From assembly GCF_900183975.1 (NCBI RefSeq), contig NZ_LT853882.1, positions 3,341,501 to 3,405,500 of the forward strand: a stretch of 64,000 nucleotides of DNA. Direction: 5' to 3'. A program made the translations under genes and the position numbers. The DNA comes from Xanthomonas fragariae (GTDB lineage Bacteria; Pseudomonadota; Gammaproteobacteria; Xanthomonadales; Xanthomonadaceae). Below the pieces are notes generated by a model. It ran no database searches. It was given only the letters and a program-made list of their open reading frames with translations, and was not told where the DNA came from. Positions 26,344 through 36,414 of this stretch are shown in pieces (positions within the stretch are counted from its first letter, which is position 1; every line of letters begins with the position of its first letter).

Positions 26344-28653
26344 TCAGCCTAGCCGCCTCACCTCGTTGACGCCGGGCAACGCATCCAGCTTGCCAAGCAG
26401 GCCGGACAATTGATCGAAATCGCTGACCTTCAGCCGCAACCGCAGCTGCGCTCTGCCGGTGTCGCGCACGTTGTCGCTGTTGATTTCCAGCACGTGCGCA
26501 TCCTCCTGCGCAATCAGGTTGGTGATGTCCTTGAGCAACCAGCGGCGGTCGACCGCGCGCACCTGCACATCCACTTCGTAGCCGCTGCCGGCCTGGCCCC
26601 ACTCCACGGGAAGCACGCGCTGCGGATGCGCCGCCGCCAGCCGCGACAGTTCCGCGCAATCGGTGCGATGCACAGTGATGCCGCGGCCGCGGGTCAGATA
26701 GCCGGCGATCGGCTCGCCCGCCACCGGCTGGCAGCAGCGCGCCAGTTGCACCAGCAGATTGCCCACGCCCTGCACGGTGAACTTGGACTTGCCCAGGCCC
26801 TCTCGGCGTGCGGTGGGCCGTGGCGGCGCTGGCACCGCGGGCTGCGAGGCGGCCCGTTCGGCCTCCAGCAGGGCGCGGCTGACCTGGTTGGGCCCGGTAT
26901 CGCCCAGTGCCACCTGGATATACAGATCGTCCACGTTCTCGGCGTGGAATTTGCGCGCGGCCACGCTCAGATCGGAGTGCTGCAGGCCCAGACGCTTGAG
27001 TTCGCGATCGAGCAAGTCCTTGCCGGCCTGCACGTTGCGTGCGCGGTCGAGTTTGTGGAACCACGCGCGCACCTTGTCGCGCGAACGCCCGCTGGCCAGA
27101 AAGCCGTTGGACGCCAGCAGCCAGTCGCGGCGCGGGTCGGCTTCTTTGGCGGTCATGATCTCCACGCGGTCGCCGCTGCGCAGCCGATAGGTCAGCGGCA
27201 CAATGCGATCGTTCACGCGTGCGCCGCGGCAGCGATGGCCCACCATGGTATGCACGTGATAAGCAAAATCCAGCGGCGTGCCGCCTTGCGGCAGATCGAT
27301 GACCTCGCCCTTGGGCGTGAGCGCATACACGCGGTCTTCGATCAGCTCGGCATCCAGCGCACCGGCCAGTTCACCGTGGTCGCCCTCCTGCACCTGCTCC
27401 AACAACTGGCGCATCCACAGAATCTTGCGGTCGAAAGCCTTCTCGCCGCCCTTGCCGCCTTCCTTGTATTTCCAATGCGCGGCCACGCCGAGTTCGGCCT
27501 GGGCATGCATTTCATGAGTACGAATCTGGATTTCGATCGTGCGCCCTTCCGGGCCGACCACTGCGGTATGCAGCGAGCGATAGTCGTTGGCCTTGGGCCG
27601 GGCGATGTAATCGTCGAACTCGCTCGGCACCGGCGCCCACAACGAGTGCACCGCCCCCAGCGCGGCATAGCAGGCGGCAACGTCGTCGACCATCACCCGC
27701 ACCGCGCGGATGTCGTACAACTGGTCGAAGGACAGCCGCTTTTTCTGCATCTTCCGCCAGATGCTGTAGATGTGCTTCGGCCGCCCGCTCACTTCCGCGC
27801 GCAGGCCCTGCTGGGCCAGCGTCGTCGACAAGGTGCGCTTGACTGCATCCAGGTAGCGCTCGCGCGCCACGCGGGTTTCGTCCACCTCGCGGGCGATGCG
27901 GCGGTAGGTGTACGGCTCCAGGTGCCGGAACGCCAGGTCTTCCAGCTCCCACTTCACCTGCCAGATGCCCAGCCGGTTGGCCAGCGGCGCATGGATGTCG
28001 CGGGTAAGCTGGGCCAGTGCGCGGCGCTGCTCTTCGCTCAGGCGGTCAGCCACGCGCATGCGCGCCAACTGCCGCGCCAGCAGGATCGGCACCACCCGCA
28101 AATCGTGGATGATGGACAGTAACAGCCGCCGCAGGCCTTCGCTGTTGCGCCCGGCCTCGCGACCGGCATGCAGGGCCCAGACCTGGTCGGCCGCATCCAG
28201 CCCGTCCAGCAGTCCTTCGACCGCCACCCGGCGCTCCGCCGGTTGCCACGGCAGGCTGGCGATCGCGCCGCGCAAGGCCGGCAGGTCGAACAACAGTGCC
28301 GCAATCAAGGTGGCCTCGTCGGCGGCCAGCAACCCCAATGCGTCCAGCGTGTCGGCGAGCAGCGACCAGGGCACGTTCTCGCTCTGCGCTGGCAGCTGCT
28401 GCCAGGCCTGCGCCAAGGCGTCACGCAGGTCTGGCGCGATAGATGCGATGGCGGGACGCTGCAGCAAGGTCTGCAGGCGCTCGAATGAGGAACTGGTCGC
28501 AGCGGTGGACACGGCAATGGGCAACAACAAGGGGCTGACAGCTACGGTAACGTGCGCGTCACCTTCTCCACAACGCGCGAGTGGCTCGCGATAGGCGCAA
28601 TGCCGCACGCTTGCGCTTATGGTCGGTTCACCCGCCAAGGTCTTGATTCGCAA
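26344..28653 (-). CDS. relA: RelA-type (p)ppGpp synthetase
   Basis: This is the long RSH enzyme that makes the alarmone (p)ppGpp on stalled ribosomes. The N-terminal HD-like hydrolase region is degenerate: where SpoT has an HD pair, this protein reads IAALLFDLPALRG, so hydrolysis is not expected. The synthetase domain shows YDIRAVRVMVDDVAACYAAL, FDDYIARPKANDYRSLHTAV and the EIQIRTHEMHAQAE motif. A TGS domain (VYALTPKGEVIDLPQGGTPL) and a C-terminal ACT domain (VDRRWLLKDITNLIAQEDAH) follow. The annotated start at 28653 is uncertain: an in-frame GTG at 28512 (VSTAATSSSFERL) would give 722 residues, closer to the usual size. Identity as RelA rather than SpoT rests on the broken HD motif. Confidence 0.9.
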   Translation of the reverse strand: MRIKTLAGEPTISASVRHCAYREPLARCGEGDAHVTVAVSPLLLPIAVSTAATSSSFERLQTLLQRPAIASIAPDLRDALAQAWQQLPAQSENVPWSLLADTLDALGLLAADEATLIAALLFDLPALRGAIASLPWQPAERRVAVEGLLDGLDAADQVWALHAGREAGRNSEGLRRLLLSIIHDLRVVPILLARQLARMRVADRLSEEQRRALAQLTRDIHAPLANRLGIWQVKWELEDLAFRHLEPYTYRRIAREVDETRVARERYLDAVKRTLSTTLAQQGLRAEVSGRPKHIYSIWRKMQKKRLSFDQLYDIRAVRVMVDDVAACYAALGAVHSLWAPVPSEFDDYIARPKANDYRSLHTAVVGPEGRTIEIQIRTHEMHAQAELGVAAHWKYKEGGKGGEKAFDRKILWMRQLLEQVQEGDHGELAGALDAELIEDRVYALTPKGEVIDLPQGGTPLDFAYHVHTMVGHRCRGARVNDRIVPLTYRLRSGDRVEIMTAKEADPRRDWLLASNGFLASGRSRDKVRAWFHKLDRARNVQAGKDLLDRELKRLGLQHSDLSVAARKFHAENVDDLYIQVALGDTGPNQVSRALLEAERAASQPAVPAPPRPTARREGLGKSKFTVQGVGNLLVQLARCCQPVAGEPIAGYLTRGRGITVHRTDCAELSRLAAAHPQRVLPVEWGQAGSGYEVDVQVRAVDRRWLLKDITNLIAQEDAHVLEINSDNVRDTGRAQLRLRLKVSDFDQLSGLLGKLDALPGVNEVRRLG

Positions 28654-28817
28654 CCGCTACGCGCCCGGATTGGTGCAGCGCCGCAGGTCAATCGGCACGC
28701 TCAATCGGCTTTTTACGCGCTTTTTACAACTCGCCCAAACCGCCTGCCTATCCTCCAGTGGCGTTGTCGCTGCATCCTGCCGCGGCGACGTCACTCCAAC
28801 CAACTGCGAGGTAGCCG

Positions 28818-28898
28818 ATGAAGACCTGGAAGAAGCCTGTCGTTCGTGAAGTCAACTGTGGCGCCGAGATCAACTGCTACGTCTCCGGCGAATTCTGA
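28818..28898 (+). CDS. pqqA: PqqA, precursor peptide of pyrroloquinoline quinone
   Basis: A 26-residue peptide, MKTWKKPVVREVNCGAEINC followed by YVSGEF. It carries the obligatory Glu-x-x-x-Tyr arrangement as E17-I-N-C-Y21; PqqE cross-links these two side chains, and they become the backbone of PQQ. AGG lies about seven bases before the ATG. The cysteines at positions 14 and 20 are not typical of the best-known precursors. It is first of five genes in the operon, 67 bp before pqqB, and is easily missed because of its size. Confidence 0.92.
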   Translation: MKTWKKPVVREVNCGAEINCYVSGEF

Positions 28899-28965
28899 GC
28901 GTACCTGCCGCCCTTCCTCCCGCATGCATGACCGGCAATCGCCGGCAGATAGGTAACAGTTCTCC

Positions 28966-29865
28966 ATGCGCATCATCGTTCTGGGATCGGCGGCCGGCGG
29001 TGGGCACCCGCAGTGGAATTGCCACACCCCCGCCAGTCGGCGGGCATGGCAACAAGCGGGCGGTGCCCAACGTCGTACCCAGGCCAGCATCGCCGTCAGC
29101 GCCGATGGCCAGCGTTGGGTCCTGATCAACGCCTCACCCGATTTCCGTCAACAAATTCTCGCAACGCCCGTGCTGTGGCCGCAACACGGTCTGCGGCATT
29201 CGCCAATCGAAGCAGTGCTGCTGACCAGCGGCGAGATCGACCATATCGCCGGGTTGCTGTCGATGCGCGAGAGCCAGACGTTTTCGCTACATGCGAGCAG
29301 CCGCGTGCTGGACCTGCTGGCGCAGAACCCCATTTTCGATGCGGTCAATCCAACGTATGTGCAGCGCCAGCCGTTTGCGCTCGACACGCCGGTGTCGCTG
29401 CTGGGTCTGCAACTGACGCCATTCTCGGTGCCCGGCAAGGTGCCGCTGTTCATGGAATCGCGCAGCGGTGGCGACCTGGCCGGCTCCAACGAAGAAACAC
29501 TCGGGCTGACCATCGACGATGGCCAGCACCGCGTGCATTACATTCCCGGCTGCGCGGCAATGACCGATGCCTTGCGCGCGCGCCTGCAGGGCGCCGAACT
29601 GGTGTTCTTCGACGGCACGCTGTGGCGTGACGACGAGATGGTGCAACTGGGCGTCAGCCAGAAGACCGGCCAGCGCATGGGCCACATGAGCATCGACGGC
29701 CCCGACGGCACCATTGCCGCGTTTGCCCCGCTGGAGGTGGCGCGCAAGATCTTCATCCATATCAACACCACCAATCCCGTGCTCGACATCCACTCGCCGG
29801 AGTACGCCAGCGCGCGTGCCAGCGGCTGGGACGTCGCGCACGACGGCCTGGAGATCACCCTGTGA
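28966..29865 (+). CDS. pqqB: PqqB, metallo-beta-lactamase-fold PQQ biosynthesis protein
   Basis: A 299-residue protein beginning MRIIVLGSAAGGGHPQWNCH, the conserved PqqB start. Further signatures are TQASIAVSADGQRWVLINAS, the metal-loop remnant LLTSGEIDHIAGLLSMRES, and IFIHINTTNPVLDIHSPEYA near the end. PqqB acts as a non-haem iron hydroxylase on the tyrosine of the precursor in current models. It overlaps pqqC by 4 bases. The product is cytoplasmic with no signal peptide. Confidence 0.95.
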   Translation: MRIIVLGSAAGGGHPQWNCHTPASRRAWQQAGGAQRRTQASIAVSADGQRWVLINASPDFRQQILATPVLWPQHGLRHSPIEAVLLTSGEIDHIAGLLSMRESQTFSLHASSRVLDLLAQNPIFDAVNPTYVQRQPFALDTPVSLLGLQLTPFSVPGKVPLFMESRSGGDLAGSNEETLGLTIDDGQHRVHYIPGCAAMTDALRARLQGAELVFFDGTLWRDDEMVQLGVSQKTGQRMGHMSIDGPDGTIAAFAPLEVARKIFIHINTTNPVLDIHSPEYASARASGWDVAHDGLEITL

Positions 29866-30614
29866 CCACCCTGCTCACCCCGGACCAGCTGGAAGCGGAC
29901 CTGCGTGCCATCGGCGCCCGCCTGTATCACGACCAGCATCCCTTCCACGCGCTATTGCACGAAGGCAGGCTCGATCTCGGCCAGGTCCAGGCCTGGGCGC
30001 TGAATCGCTTCGAATATCAGCGCTGCATTCCATTGAAGGACGCCGCGATCCTGGCGCGCATGGAAGACCCGGCGTTGCGACGGATCTGGCGGCAACGCAT
30101 CCTCGATCACGACGGCAACAGCCCCGGCGATGGCGGCATTGCGCGTTGGCTGCACCTGACCGACGCGCTCGGCTTGGATCGTGCACTGGTGGAATCCGGC
30201 CGTGCGCTCCTGCCCGGCACCCGGTTTGCGGTGCAGGCCTATCTGCAGTTCGTGCGCGAAACAAGCCTGCTCGAAGCGATCGCCTCCTCGCTCACCGAGT
30301 TGTTCGCCCCCAACATCATCGGCCGGCGGGTGGCTGGCATGCTCAAGCATTACGACTTCGTTTCGCCCGAAGCGCTGGCCTATTTCGAGCATCGCCTGAC
30401 CGAAGCGCCCCGTGATTCGGATTTTGCGCTGGACTACGTCAAGCAACACGCCGATACCGTCGAGAAACAAGACCTGGTCAAGGCCGCGCTGCACTTCAAG
30501 TGCTCGGTGCTGTGGGCGCAACTGGACGCATTGCACGTGGCCTACGTCGCCCCGGGCATCATGTGGCCGGATGCGTTCGTGCCCGCCCGCGACGCCAGCC
30601 GGGCCGCGGCGTGA
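29862..30614 (+). CDS. pqqC: PqqC, pyrroloquinoline-quinone synthase
   Basis: PqqC carries out the last step, an eight-electron ring closure and oxidation that needs oxygen but no metal or cofactor. The 250-residue protein contains YHDQHPFHALLHEGRLDLGQ, WALNRFEYQRCIPLKDAAIL, RQRILDHDGNSPGDGGIARW and SSLTELFAPNIIGRRVAGML, all conserved in the family. Its ATG overlaps the pqqB stop, and its TGA overlaps the GTG of pqqD, so the genes are translationally coupled. Confidence 0.96.
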   Translation: MTTLLTPDQLEADLRAIGARLYHDQHPFHALLHEGRLDLGQVQAWALNRFEYQRCIPLKDAAILARMEDPALRRIWRQRILDHDGNSPGDGGIARWLHLTDALGLDRALVESGRALLPGTRFAVQAYLQFVRETSLLEAIASSLTELFAPNIIGRRVAGMLKHYDFVSPEALAYFEHRLTEAPRDSDFALDYVKQHADTVEKQDLVKAALHFKCSVLWAQLDALHVAYVAPGIMWPDAFVPARDASRAAA

Positions 30615-30889
30615 GCAGCATCACCCGCGACAGCCAGCCGGCCCTGCGCGCAGGCGTGCGCCTGCAGCACGACCGCGCGCGCGACCAATGGGTGCTGCTG
30701 GCGCCGGAACGGGTGGTCGAGCTGGACGAGATCGCACTGGTGGTGGCGCAGCGCTACGACGGCGCGCGCTCGCTGGCGCAGATCGCGCAGGAACTGGCGG
30801 GCGAATTCGATGCCGACGCGGCCGATATCGAGGTTGATGTAATCGAACTCACCAACACCCTGCATCAGAAGCATCTGCTGCGGCTATGA
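30611..30889 (+). CDS. pqqD: PqqD, precursor-peptide chaperone for PqqE
   Basis: A 92-residue protein starting from GTG at 30611, which overlaps the pqqC stop as GTGA. It contains [25 protein letters not shown] (over two strands), then [20 protein letters not shown] and [16 protein letters not shown]. This is the winged-helix peptide-binding fold that presents PqqA to the radical SAM enzyme PqqE. The start is set by the overlap and by family length; open frame upstream belongs to pqqC in another frame. Its stop overlaps the pqqE ATG. Confidence 0.93.
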   Translation: MSSITRDSQPALRAGVRLQHDRARDQWVLLAPERVVELDEIALVVAQRYDGARSLAQIAQELAGEFDADAADIEVDVIELTNTLHQKHLLRL

Positions 30890-32013
30890 ACATCGCCCCG
30901 CCGCCGCTGTCCGTGCTGCTGGAGCTGACCCATCGCTGCCCGTTGGCCTGCCCGTATTGCTCCAACCCGATCGCATTGGCGGCGCTGCGCGAGGAAATGG
31001 ATACCGCCGGCTGGTGCTCGCTGCTGCAGCAGGCTGCCGACATGGGCGTGCTGCAGGCGCATTTTTCCGGCGGCGAACCGATGCTGCGCAAGGACCTGCC
31101 CGAGCTGGTGGCGCATGCACGCGCGCTTGGGCTGTACAGCAACCTGATCACCTCCGGCGTGGCCGGCGGTGAGCCGATGCTTGATCAATTGCAGGCTGCA
31201 GGACTGGAGCATGTGCAGCTGAGCGTGCAGGACGTCGACCCGGCCGGTGCCGACCGCATCGCCGGCTATCGCAACAGTCTGGCGAAGAAGCGCGAGTTCG
31301 CCGCCGCGGTACGTGCGCGTGGCCTGCCGCTGACGCTCAATGCGGTCCTGCATCGCCATAACGCCGAGCGCGTGCCCGGCATGATCGCGCTGGCGCTGGA
31401 ATGGCAGGCCGAGCGCATCGAAGTGGCGCATACCCAGTACTACGGCTGGGGCCTGCGCAATCGCGCCGCGCTGATGCCCAGCCGCGAGCAGCTGATGGCC
31501 ACGATTGCCGCGGTGGAAGCCGCGCGGCGCGAGCTCGGCGACCGCCTGGCGATCGACTTCGTCACCCCCGACTACTACGCCCGCCAGCCCAAGCCGTGCA
31601 TGGGCGGCTGGGGCCAGCGCTTCGTCAACATCTCCCCGCGCGGCGATGTGCTGCCCTGCCATGCGGCAGAAACCATCGACGGCATGCGCTTCGACAACCT
31701 GCGCGAGCGTTCGCTGGCCGACATCTGGAACAACGGCGAGGCCTTCGTGCGCTTCCGCGGCACCGCATGGATGCCGGACGTGTGCCAAGGCTGCCCCAAG
31801 CGCGAGATCGACTGGGGCGGCTGCCGCTGCCAGGCCCTGGCGCTCAGCGGCGATGCCGCCACGTTAGACCCTGTCTGCGAACGCTCACCGGTGCATGCAC
31901 AGGTGCGCGCCACCGCCGAAAGCGAGGCAGCAGCTACTCCGCCGGAGTTCATCTACCGGCGCCCGCGTCGTCCCGAACGCGCCCCGTCGGTCACCGCAAA
32001 CACCCAGGAATAA
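30886..32013 (+). CDS. pqqE: PqqE, radical SAM PqqA Glu-Tyr cross-linking enzyme
   Basis: A 375-residue radical S-adenosylmethionine enzyme that forms the carbon-carbon bond between the Glu and Tyr of PqqA. Cys18, Cys22 and Cys25 in [12 protein letters not shown] hold the radical cluster. The [12 protein letters not shown] segment follows. A C-terminal SPASM domain carries auxiliary-cluster cysteines in [20 protein letters not shown] and [18 protein letters not shown]. The ATG overlaps the pqqD stop by 4 bases. No pqqF protease gene follows, as is common; another protease must release the peptide. The C-terminal extension ([18 protein letters not shown]) is basic and probably disordered. Confidence 0.96.
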   Translation: MNIAPPPLSVLLELTHRCPLACPYCSNPIALAALREEMDTAGWCSLLQQAADMGVLQAHFSGGEPMLRKDLPELVAHARALGLYSNLITSGVAGGEPMLDQLQAAGLEHVQLSVQDVDPAGADRIAGYRNSLAKKREFAAAVRARGLPLTLNAVLHRHNAERVPGMIALALEWQAERIEVAHTQYYGWGLRNRAALMPSREQLMATIAAVEAARRELGDRLAIDFVTPDYYARQPKPCMGGWGQRFVNISPRGDVLPCHAAETIDGMRFDNLRERSLADIWNNGEAFVRFRGTAWMPDVCQGCPKREIDWGGCRCQALALSGDAATLDPVCERSPVHAQVRATAESEAAATPPEFIYRRPRRPERAPSVTANTQE

Positions 32014-32202
32014 ACAGCTTCGGCCGACGTTGACAACGCCTGCAAACGACTGGCTGCAGGGCAAGGTCGCCAAAGAGGCCGCGGTCGTGGTCGAACAGGC
32101 CAAAGAAGCCAGCTGTCAGGAAATCATCGTCAAGAACCGCGGCTTCGTCGACTTCGGCAGCAAGAAACCGATCGCAAGCAACAAAAGATCACCACGCGCA
32201 GC
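32014..32202 (+). other. Gene scrap or spacer after pqqE
   Basis: The 189 bp between the convergent pqqE and hrpA genes hold no intact gene. In the frame giving ANDWLQGKVAKEAAVVVEQA and then CQEIIVKNRGFVDFGSKKP, the codon use and composition look protein-like, suggesting the remains of a small gene that lost its start and runs into hrpA. I do not recognise the family. Confidence 0.3.
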
Positions 32203-35200
32203 TCAACTCCGCAACGCCGCCACTCGCTGCGACAACTTCTTCGCAGACACGCCCGACTTCGCACCCAGTTCCTGCGCGAAGACCGACACGCGCAGCTCTT
32301 CCAGACCCCAACGCAGCGCTTGCCATTCCTCACGTTGCTGCAAGCCGCGCGCGGCTGCGTCGTCCAATGCATCCACGAACGGCTTGAGTTCGAGCATGCG
32401 CACCTGGTCGCGGACCGGATCGCGCTTGGCCCGCTCGGTGCGCACGATCATCGCCTTGAGGTAACGCGGATAATTGGCCAGCGCCTCGGCAGGTGTCTCG
32501 CGCAGGAAGCCGGCGTGCACCAGCGCGCGCAACTGCTGCTCCATATCGTCCAGATTGCCGCGCGCCCAGCCCATCAACGGCGCCTCCAGCAGCGGCTTGA
32601 GTTCGGCGACCTCACCGAGAATGCTTTCGGCCAGCTTCAGCCGTTCCATCGCCTCGCCGAACAGGCGCTTAATCGCATCGTTGCGGCGTTGCGCAAAGGC
32701 GCCCGGTTCGCGGATGGCGCCCAAGCCCTCAGCCAATACCGCATTGAGGGCGGCATCGACCAGATCGCCACGCAGGCGTTCGTGCGATTCGATTGCCGCA
32801 TACAGCAGCCCGGTCTTGGGCGACACCGGCAATTGCTTGCGTGCCTGCTTGATCTTGTCGGCCAGCGCGATTTCCAGCAGCCGGCGCACGCCGTGTGGAT
32901 GCGCCTTTGCCGCCTCATTGCGATCGGCAAAGATGCGTAGCGCCGCATCTTTGCCCTGATCCACCAGTGCAGGATACGCCGGCACACCGGCCTCGCCCGC
33001 CACCTGCTCGGGGATCGGCGTGGCCGGAAAATCACGCAAGCCTTCAGCGGCCAAGGCACGGCCGGCACGCGCGGCAAACGCCTGAGCGGCACGCGCGCCG
33101 AAGCGCGCGCGAAGCCCGTCCAGATCGCGCGATTCGGCCAGCACCTTGCCGTCGTCATCGCGCAGGCGCAGGTTCATCAGCAAGTGCGTGTCCAGCGATT
33201 CTTCGTCGAAGTCCAGCGCCGCCACCTGGGTGCCGGTGGCCCTGGTCAGAAAGCGTGCCAGCTCGCCGCGGATATCGTCGGCAGAGGCGATGCTGTAGGC
33301 CTCATAGAACGCACGGCCGAAATCCGGCGCCGGCACATAATTGCGACGCTGCGCCTTGGGCAGGCTGCGGATCAATGCCGATGCCTTATCAGCAACGAAA
33401 CCCGGCGCAAGCCACGACAAGCGTGCCGGATCCAGCGCATTGAGCAGGTGCAGCGGCACATCCAGGGTGACGCCATCATCGATGGCGCCCGGCTCGAAGC
33501 GGTAATGCAGCGGCAGCCGCGCATCGCCAAGCGGGAAATACTTCGGAAAGCGATCTGCCTCGCTGCCTTCGCCCGGCAGCAGATCGTTCAATGACCAATG
33601 CAGGCTGCGGCGCTTGTCCGGCGGCAATGTCTTCCACCACGCATCCAGGCCGCTGGCCGAGTGCAGTTCGGCCGGAATGCGATCCAGATACCAGCGCGCC
33701 TGCCAGCCCTCATCGGCGACGATGCCGGCGCGACGCAACTTGGCTTCTTCCTCACGTGCCTGCTCCAGCACCTTGAGGTTGTCAGCGATAAACGCTGCGT
33801 GCGTATTGATTTCCCCGGTCATCAGGCCCTGCCGCACGAACAAGTCATGCGCAGCAGCCGGGTCAATCTTGCCGAAATGCACCGGCTTTTTCGGCGCCAG
33901 CACCAGCCCGAACAGACTGATCTGCTCGGACGCCAGCACCTGCCCCTGCGCACGCGACCAATGCGGGTCGAAGTGCTTGCGCGCGAGCAGATGCGGCAAC
34001 TCAGCGATCGCCCAATCCGGCTCGATTGCCGCATTGGTCATGCCCCACACTTTTTGCGTATCCAGCAGCGTGGCGGCCAGCATCCACGGCGGCGGTTTAC
34101 GTGCCAATGCAGAGCCGGGGAATGGCACGAACCGGCGTTGCCGCGCTGCCAAAAAATCGCCCTTCTCGCTGCGATGGCCGATCTGCGTGGGCAAACCCGC
34201 CAACAGCGCGCGATGCAATGCCTGATACGCGGCGGCGCGTTCGCGCTCGCTCGTGCGTGCCGACACGTCGGCGGCCTCGGCCTGCTTGTTCGCAGCCGCC
34301 ACCGCCTGTTGCACGGGCGGCGCACTCGGATCCGGCTTGCCTTCGCGCGCCAGACGTGCGGCGCGATGCAGCTGCCCGCGCGTCGGCCGGTTGGCGTTGT
34401 GGCCGTCCTCGCGCGCCGGCGCGTTGGCACCGGCCAGCAACGGCGCCAACATCACATTGGCCGGCTCTTCGCTCCAACCGAGCTCCTCGCATAGCAGCCG
34501 CAACTGCCGATGCAGCTCTCGCCACTCACGCATGCGCAAAAAGCCCAGAAAATGCCGATTGCACCACTCACGCAACTTGGACTGGGTGAGATCTTCGTGC
34601 ACCTGTCGGTACGCCTCCCACAAACGCAGGATGCCAACGAATTCCGAGCGCGCATCGGCAAACAGCGCATGTGCGTTGTCGGCGACCTCGCGTGCCTCGG
34701 GCGGGCGCTCGCGCGGATCCTTGATGCCCAGGAACGCGGCGATGACGATCATCTCGCGCAGGCAGCCATGTTGCTGCGCGGCCACCAGCATGCGTGCCAG
34801 CTTGACGTCCACCGGCAGGCGCGCCATCTGGCGGCCAATCGCAGTCAAGCGTCGTTCGGCATCGATCGCACCCAGTTCCAACAATTGCTGCCAGCCATCG
34901 GCGACCGCACGCTCGTCGGGCGCTTCCAGGAATGGGAAATCCTCGATCCGCCCCAGGCCCAACTGCAGCATGCGCAGGATCACGCCCGACAACGATGCCC
35001 GCCGGATTTCCGGGTCGGTAAACGCCGGCCGCGCGGCAAAGTCCGCTTCGGCATATAGGCGGTAGCAGATGCCCTCGGAAATACGTCCGCAGCGACCCAT
35101 GCGCTGATTGGCGCTGGCCTGCGAGATCGGCTCGATATGTAGACGGTCCAGCTTCTGGCGCGGGCTGTAACGTTTGATGCGCGCAAAACCGGGATCCACC

Positions 35201-36324
35201 ACATAGCGGATGCGCGGCACCGTCAGCGAGGTCTCGGCAACGTTGGTGGCCAGCACCAGGCGCCGACGCGGGCCCGGGTTGAACACCCGATCCTGATCGG
35301 CCGCCGACAGCCGCGCGTACAGCGGCACCACTTCGGTTTCGCGGTATTTGCGCCGTTCCAGCGACTGGTGTGCATCGCGAATCTCACGCTCGCCCGGCAA
35401 GAACATCAGCACATCGCCGCGCGGGTCGATGCGGGTGATTTCGTCGATCGCCGCCACGATCGCATCGTTGACAGTGCGCTCGCCATCGCGGCCGTTGCTC
35501 TGCTCGCCATCGCCGCTATCGCCCACCTCGCCTTCGAGCGGGCGGTAGCGTACTTCGACCGGGAAGGTGCGGCCTTCCACATTGATCACCGGCGCGTTGT
35601 CGAAATGCTGCGCAAAGCGCTCGGTATCGATGGTGGCCGAGGTTACGATCAGCTTGAGATCGGAGCGCTTTTGCAGCAGCTGCTTGAGATAGCCCAACAG
35701 GAAATCAATGTTGAGGCTGCGCTCGTGCGCCTCGTCCACGATGATGGTGTCGTAAGCTGAAAGCCAGCGGTCGCTGGCGATCTCGGCCAGCAGGATGCCG
35801 TCGGTCATGAACTTGATCCGCGACTGCTCGCTCACCCGGTCGGTGAAGCGCACCTGGAAGCCGACCGTCGTACCCAACGGCGTCTTCAACTCGTCGGCAA
35901 CCCGCGCAGCCACCGCACGCGCGGCGATCCGGCGCGGCTGGGTGCAACCGATCATGCCGGCCGCACCGCGCCCGGCCGCCAGGCACAGCTTGGGCAGCTG
36001 AGTGGTCTTGCCCGAGCCGGTTTCGCCGGCAATAACCACCACTTGATGGTCACGGATCAGCGCGATGATGCGCTCGGCCTCGCGCGCGATCGGTAGCTGC
36101 ATGTCCAGCGCGATGTCAGGCTGCTGCTCGGCACGCGCCTGGCGCTGCGCCTGCGATGCCGCCAGCGCCTGCTCGAAGGCTTCGCGCACCTGCGGGTTGC
36201 CGGGCTTGCCCTGCCAGCGCGACCATAAACCGAGCAACCGGCCGCGGTCACGGCTCATCGCGCCATCGACGGCACGGCGGCGCTCACGCAAGGTGTTTGC
36301 AAGGTCGGTGTCGATAGCGCTCAT
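32203..36324 (-). CDS. hrpA: HrpA, DEAH-box ATP-dependent RNA helicase
   Basis: A 1373-residue DEAH/RHA helicase. Walker A is VIAGETGSGKTTQLPK near residue 95, the DEAH box is IIVDEAHERSLN near 195, SATID is motif III, and motif VI is QRMGRCGRISEGICYRLY. The winged-helix, ratchet and OB-fold regions follow, and then the long C-terminal domain (DUF3418-like, PYRFEPGAIDDGVTLDVPL, here with HYRFEPG) that separates bacterial HrpA from HrpB. HrpA resolves stalled ribosomes and affects mRNA processing in E. coli. The gene is divergent from dps. Length and domain order are normal. Confidence 0.95.
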   Translation of the reverse strand: MSAIDTDLANTLRERRRAVDGAMSRDRGRLLGLWSRWQGKPGNPQVREAFEQALAASQAQRQARAEQQPDIALDMQLPIAREAERIIALIRDHQVVVIAGETGSGKTTQLPKLCLAAGRGAAGMIGCTQPRRIAARAVAARVADELKTPLGTTVGFQVRFTDRVSEQSRIKFMTDGILLAEIASDRWLSAYDTIIVDEAHERSLNIDFLLGYLKQLLQKRSDLKLIVTSATIDTERFAQHFDNAPVINVEGRTFPVEVRYRPLEGEVGDSGDGEQSNGRDGERTVNDAIVAAIDEITRIDPRGDVLMFLPGEREIRDAHQSLERRKYRETEVVPLYARLSAADQDRVFNPGPRRRLVLATNVAETSLTVPRIRYVVDPGFARIKRYSPRQKLDRLHIEPISQASANQRMGRCGRISEGICYRLYAEADFAARPAFTDPEIRRASLSGVILRMLQLGLGRIEDFPFLEAPDERAVADGWQQLLELGAIDAERRLTAIGRQMARLPVDVKLARMLVAAQQHGCLREMIVIAAFLGIKDPRERPPEAREVADNAHALFADARSEFVGILRLWEAYRQVHEDLTQSKLREWCNRHFLGFLRMREWRELHRQLRLLCEELGWSEEPANVMLAPLLAGANAPAREDGHNANRPTRGQLHRAARLAREGKPDPSAPPVQQAVAAANKQAEAADVSARTSERERAAAYQALHRALLAGLPTQIGHRSEKGDFLAARQRRFVPFPGSALARKPPPWMLAATLLDTQKVWGMTNAAIEPDWAIAELPHLLARKHFDPHWSRAQGQVLASEQISLFGLVLAPKKPVHFGKIDPAAAHDLFVRQGLMTGEINTHAAFIADNLKVLEQAREEEAKLRRAGIVADEGWQARWYLDRIPAELHSASGLDAWWKTLPPDKRRSLHWSLNDLLPGEGSEADRFPKYFPLGDARLPLHYRFEPGAIDDGVTLDVPLHLLNALDPARLSWLAPGFVADKASALIRSLPKAQRRNYVPAPDFGRAFYEAYSIASADDIRGELARFLTRATGTQVAALDFDEESLDTHLLMNLRLRDDDGKVLAESRDLDGLRARFGARAAQAFAARAGRALAAEGLRDFPATPIPEQVAGEAGVPAYPALVDQGKDAALRIFADRNEAAKAHPHGVRRLLEIALADKIKQARKQLPVSPKTGLLYAAIESHERLRGDLVDAALNAVLAEGLGAIREPGAFAQRRNDAIKRLFGEAMERLKLAESILGEVAELKPLLEAPLMGWARGNLDDMEQQLRALVHAGFLRETPAEALANYPRYLKAMIVRTERAKRDPVRDQVRMLELKPFVDALDDAAARGLQQREEWQALRWGLEELRVSVFAQELGAKSGVSAKKLSQRVAALRS

Positions 36325-36414
36325 TGATTGAAAAATGTGAAAGATTGAATGACAGGTGATCCTTTAGGTTGTCTATTGTGACGCCACATCAGTTCCCTCA
36401 GGAGAATCATCCCT

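Noticed and set aside
26410..28122. 570-codon plus-strand frame opposite relA
   Set aside because: Antisense shadow of relA; composition is not protein-like and all RSH motifs are on the minus strand.
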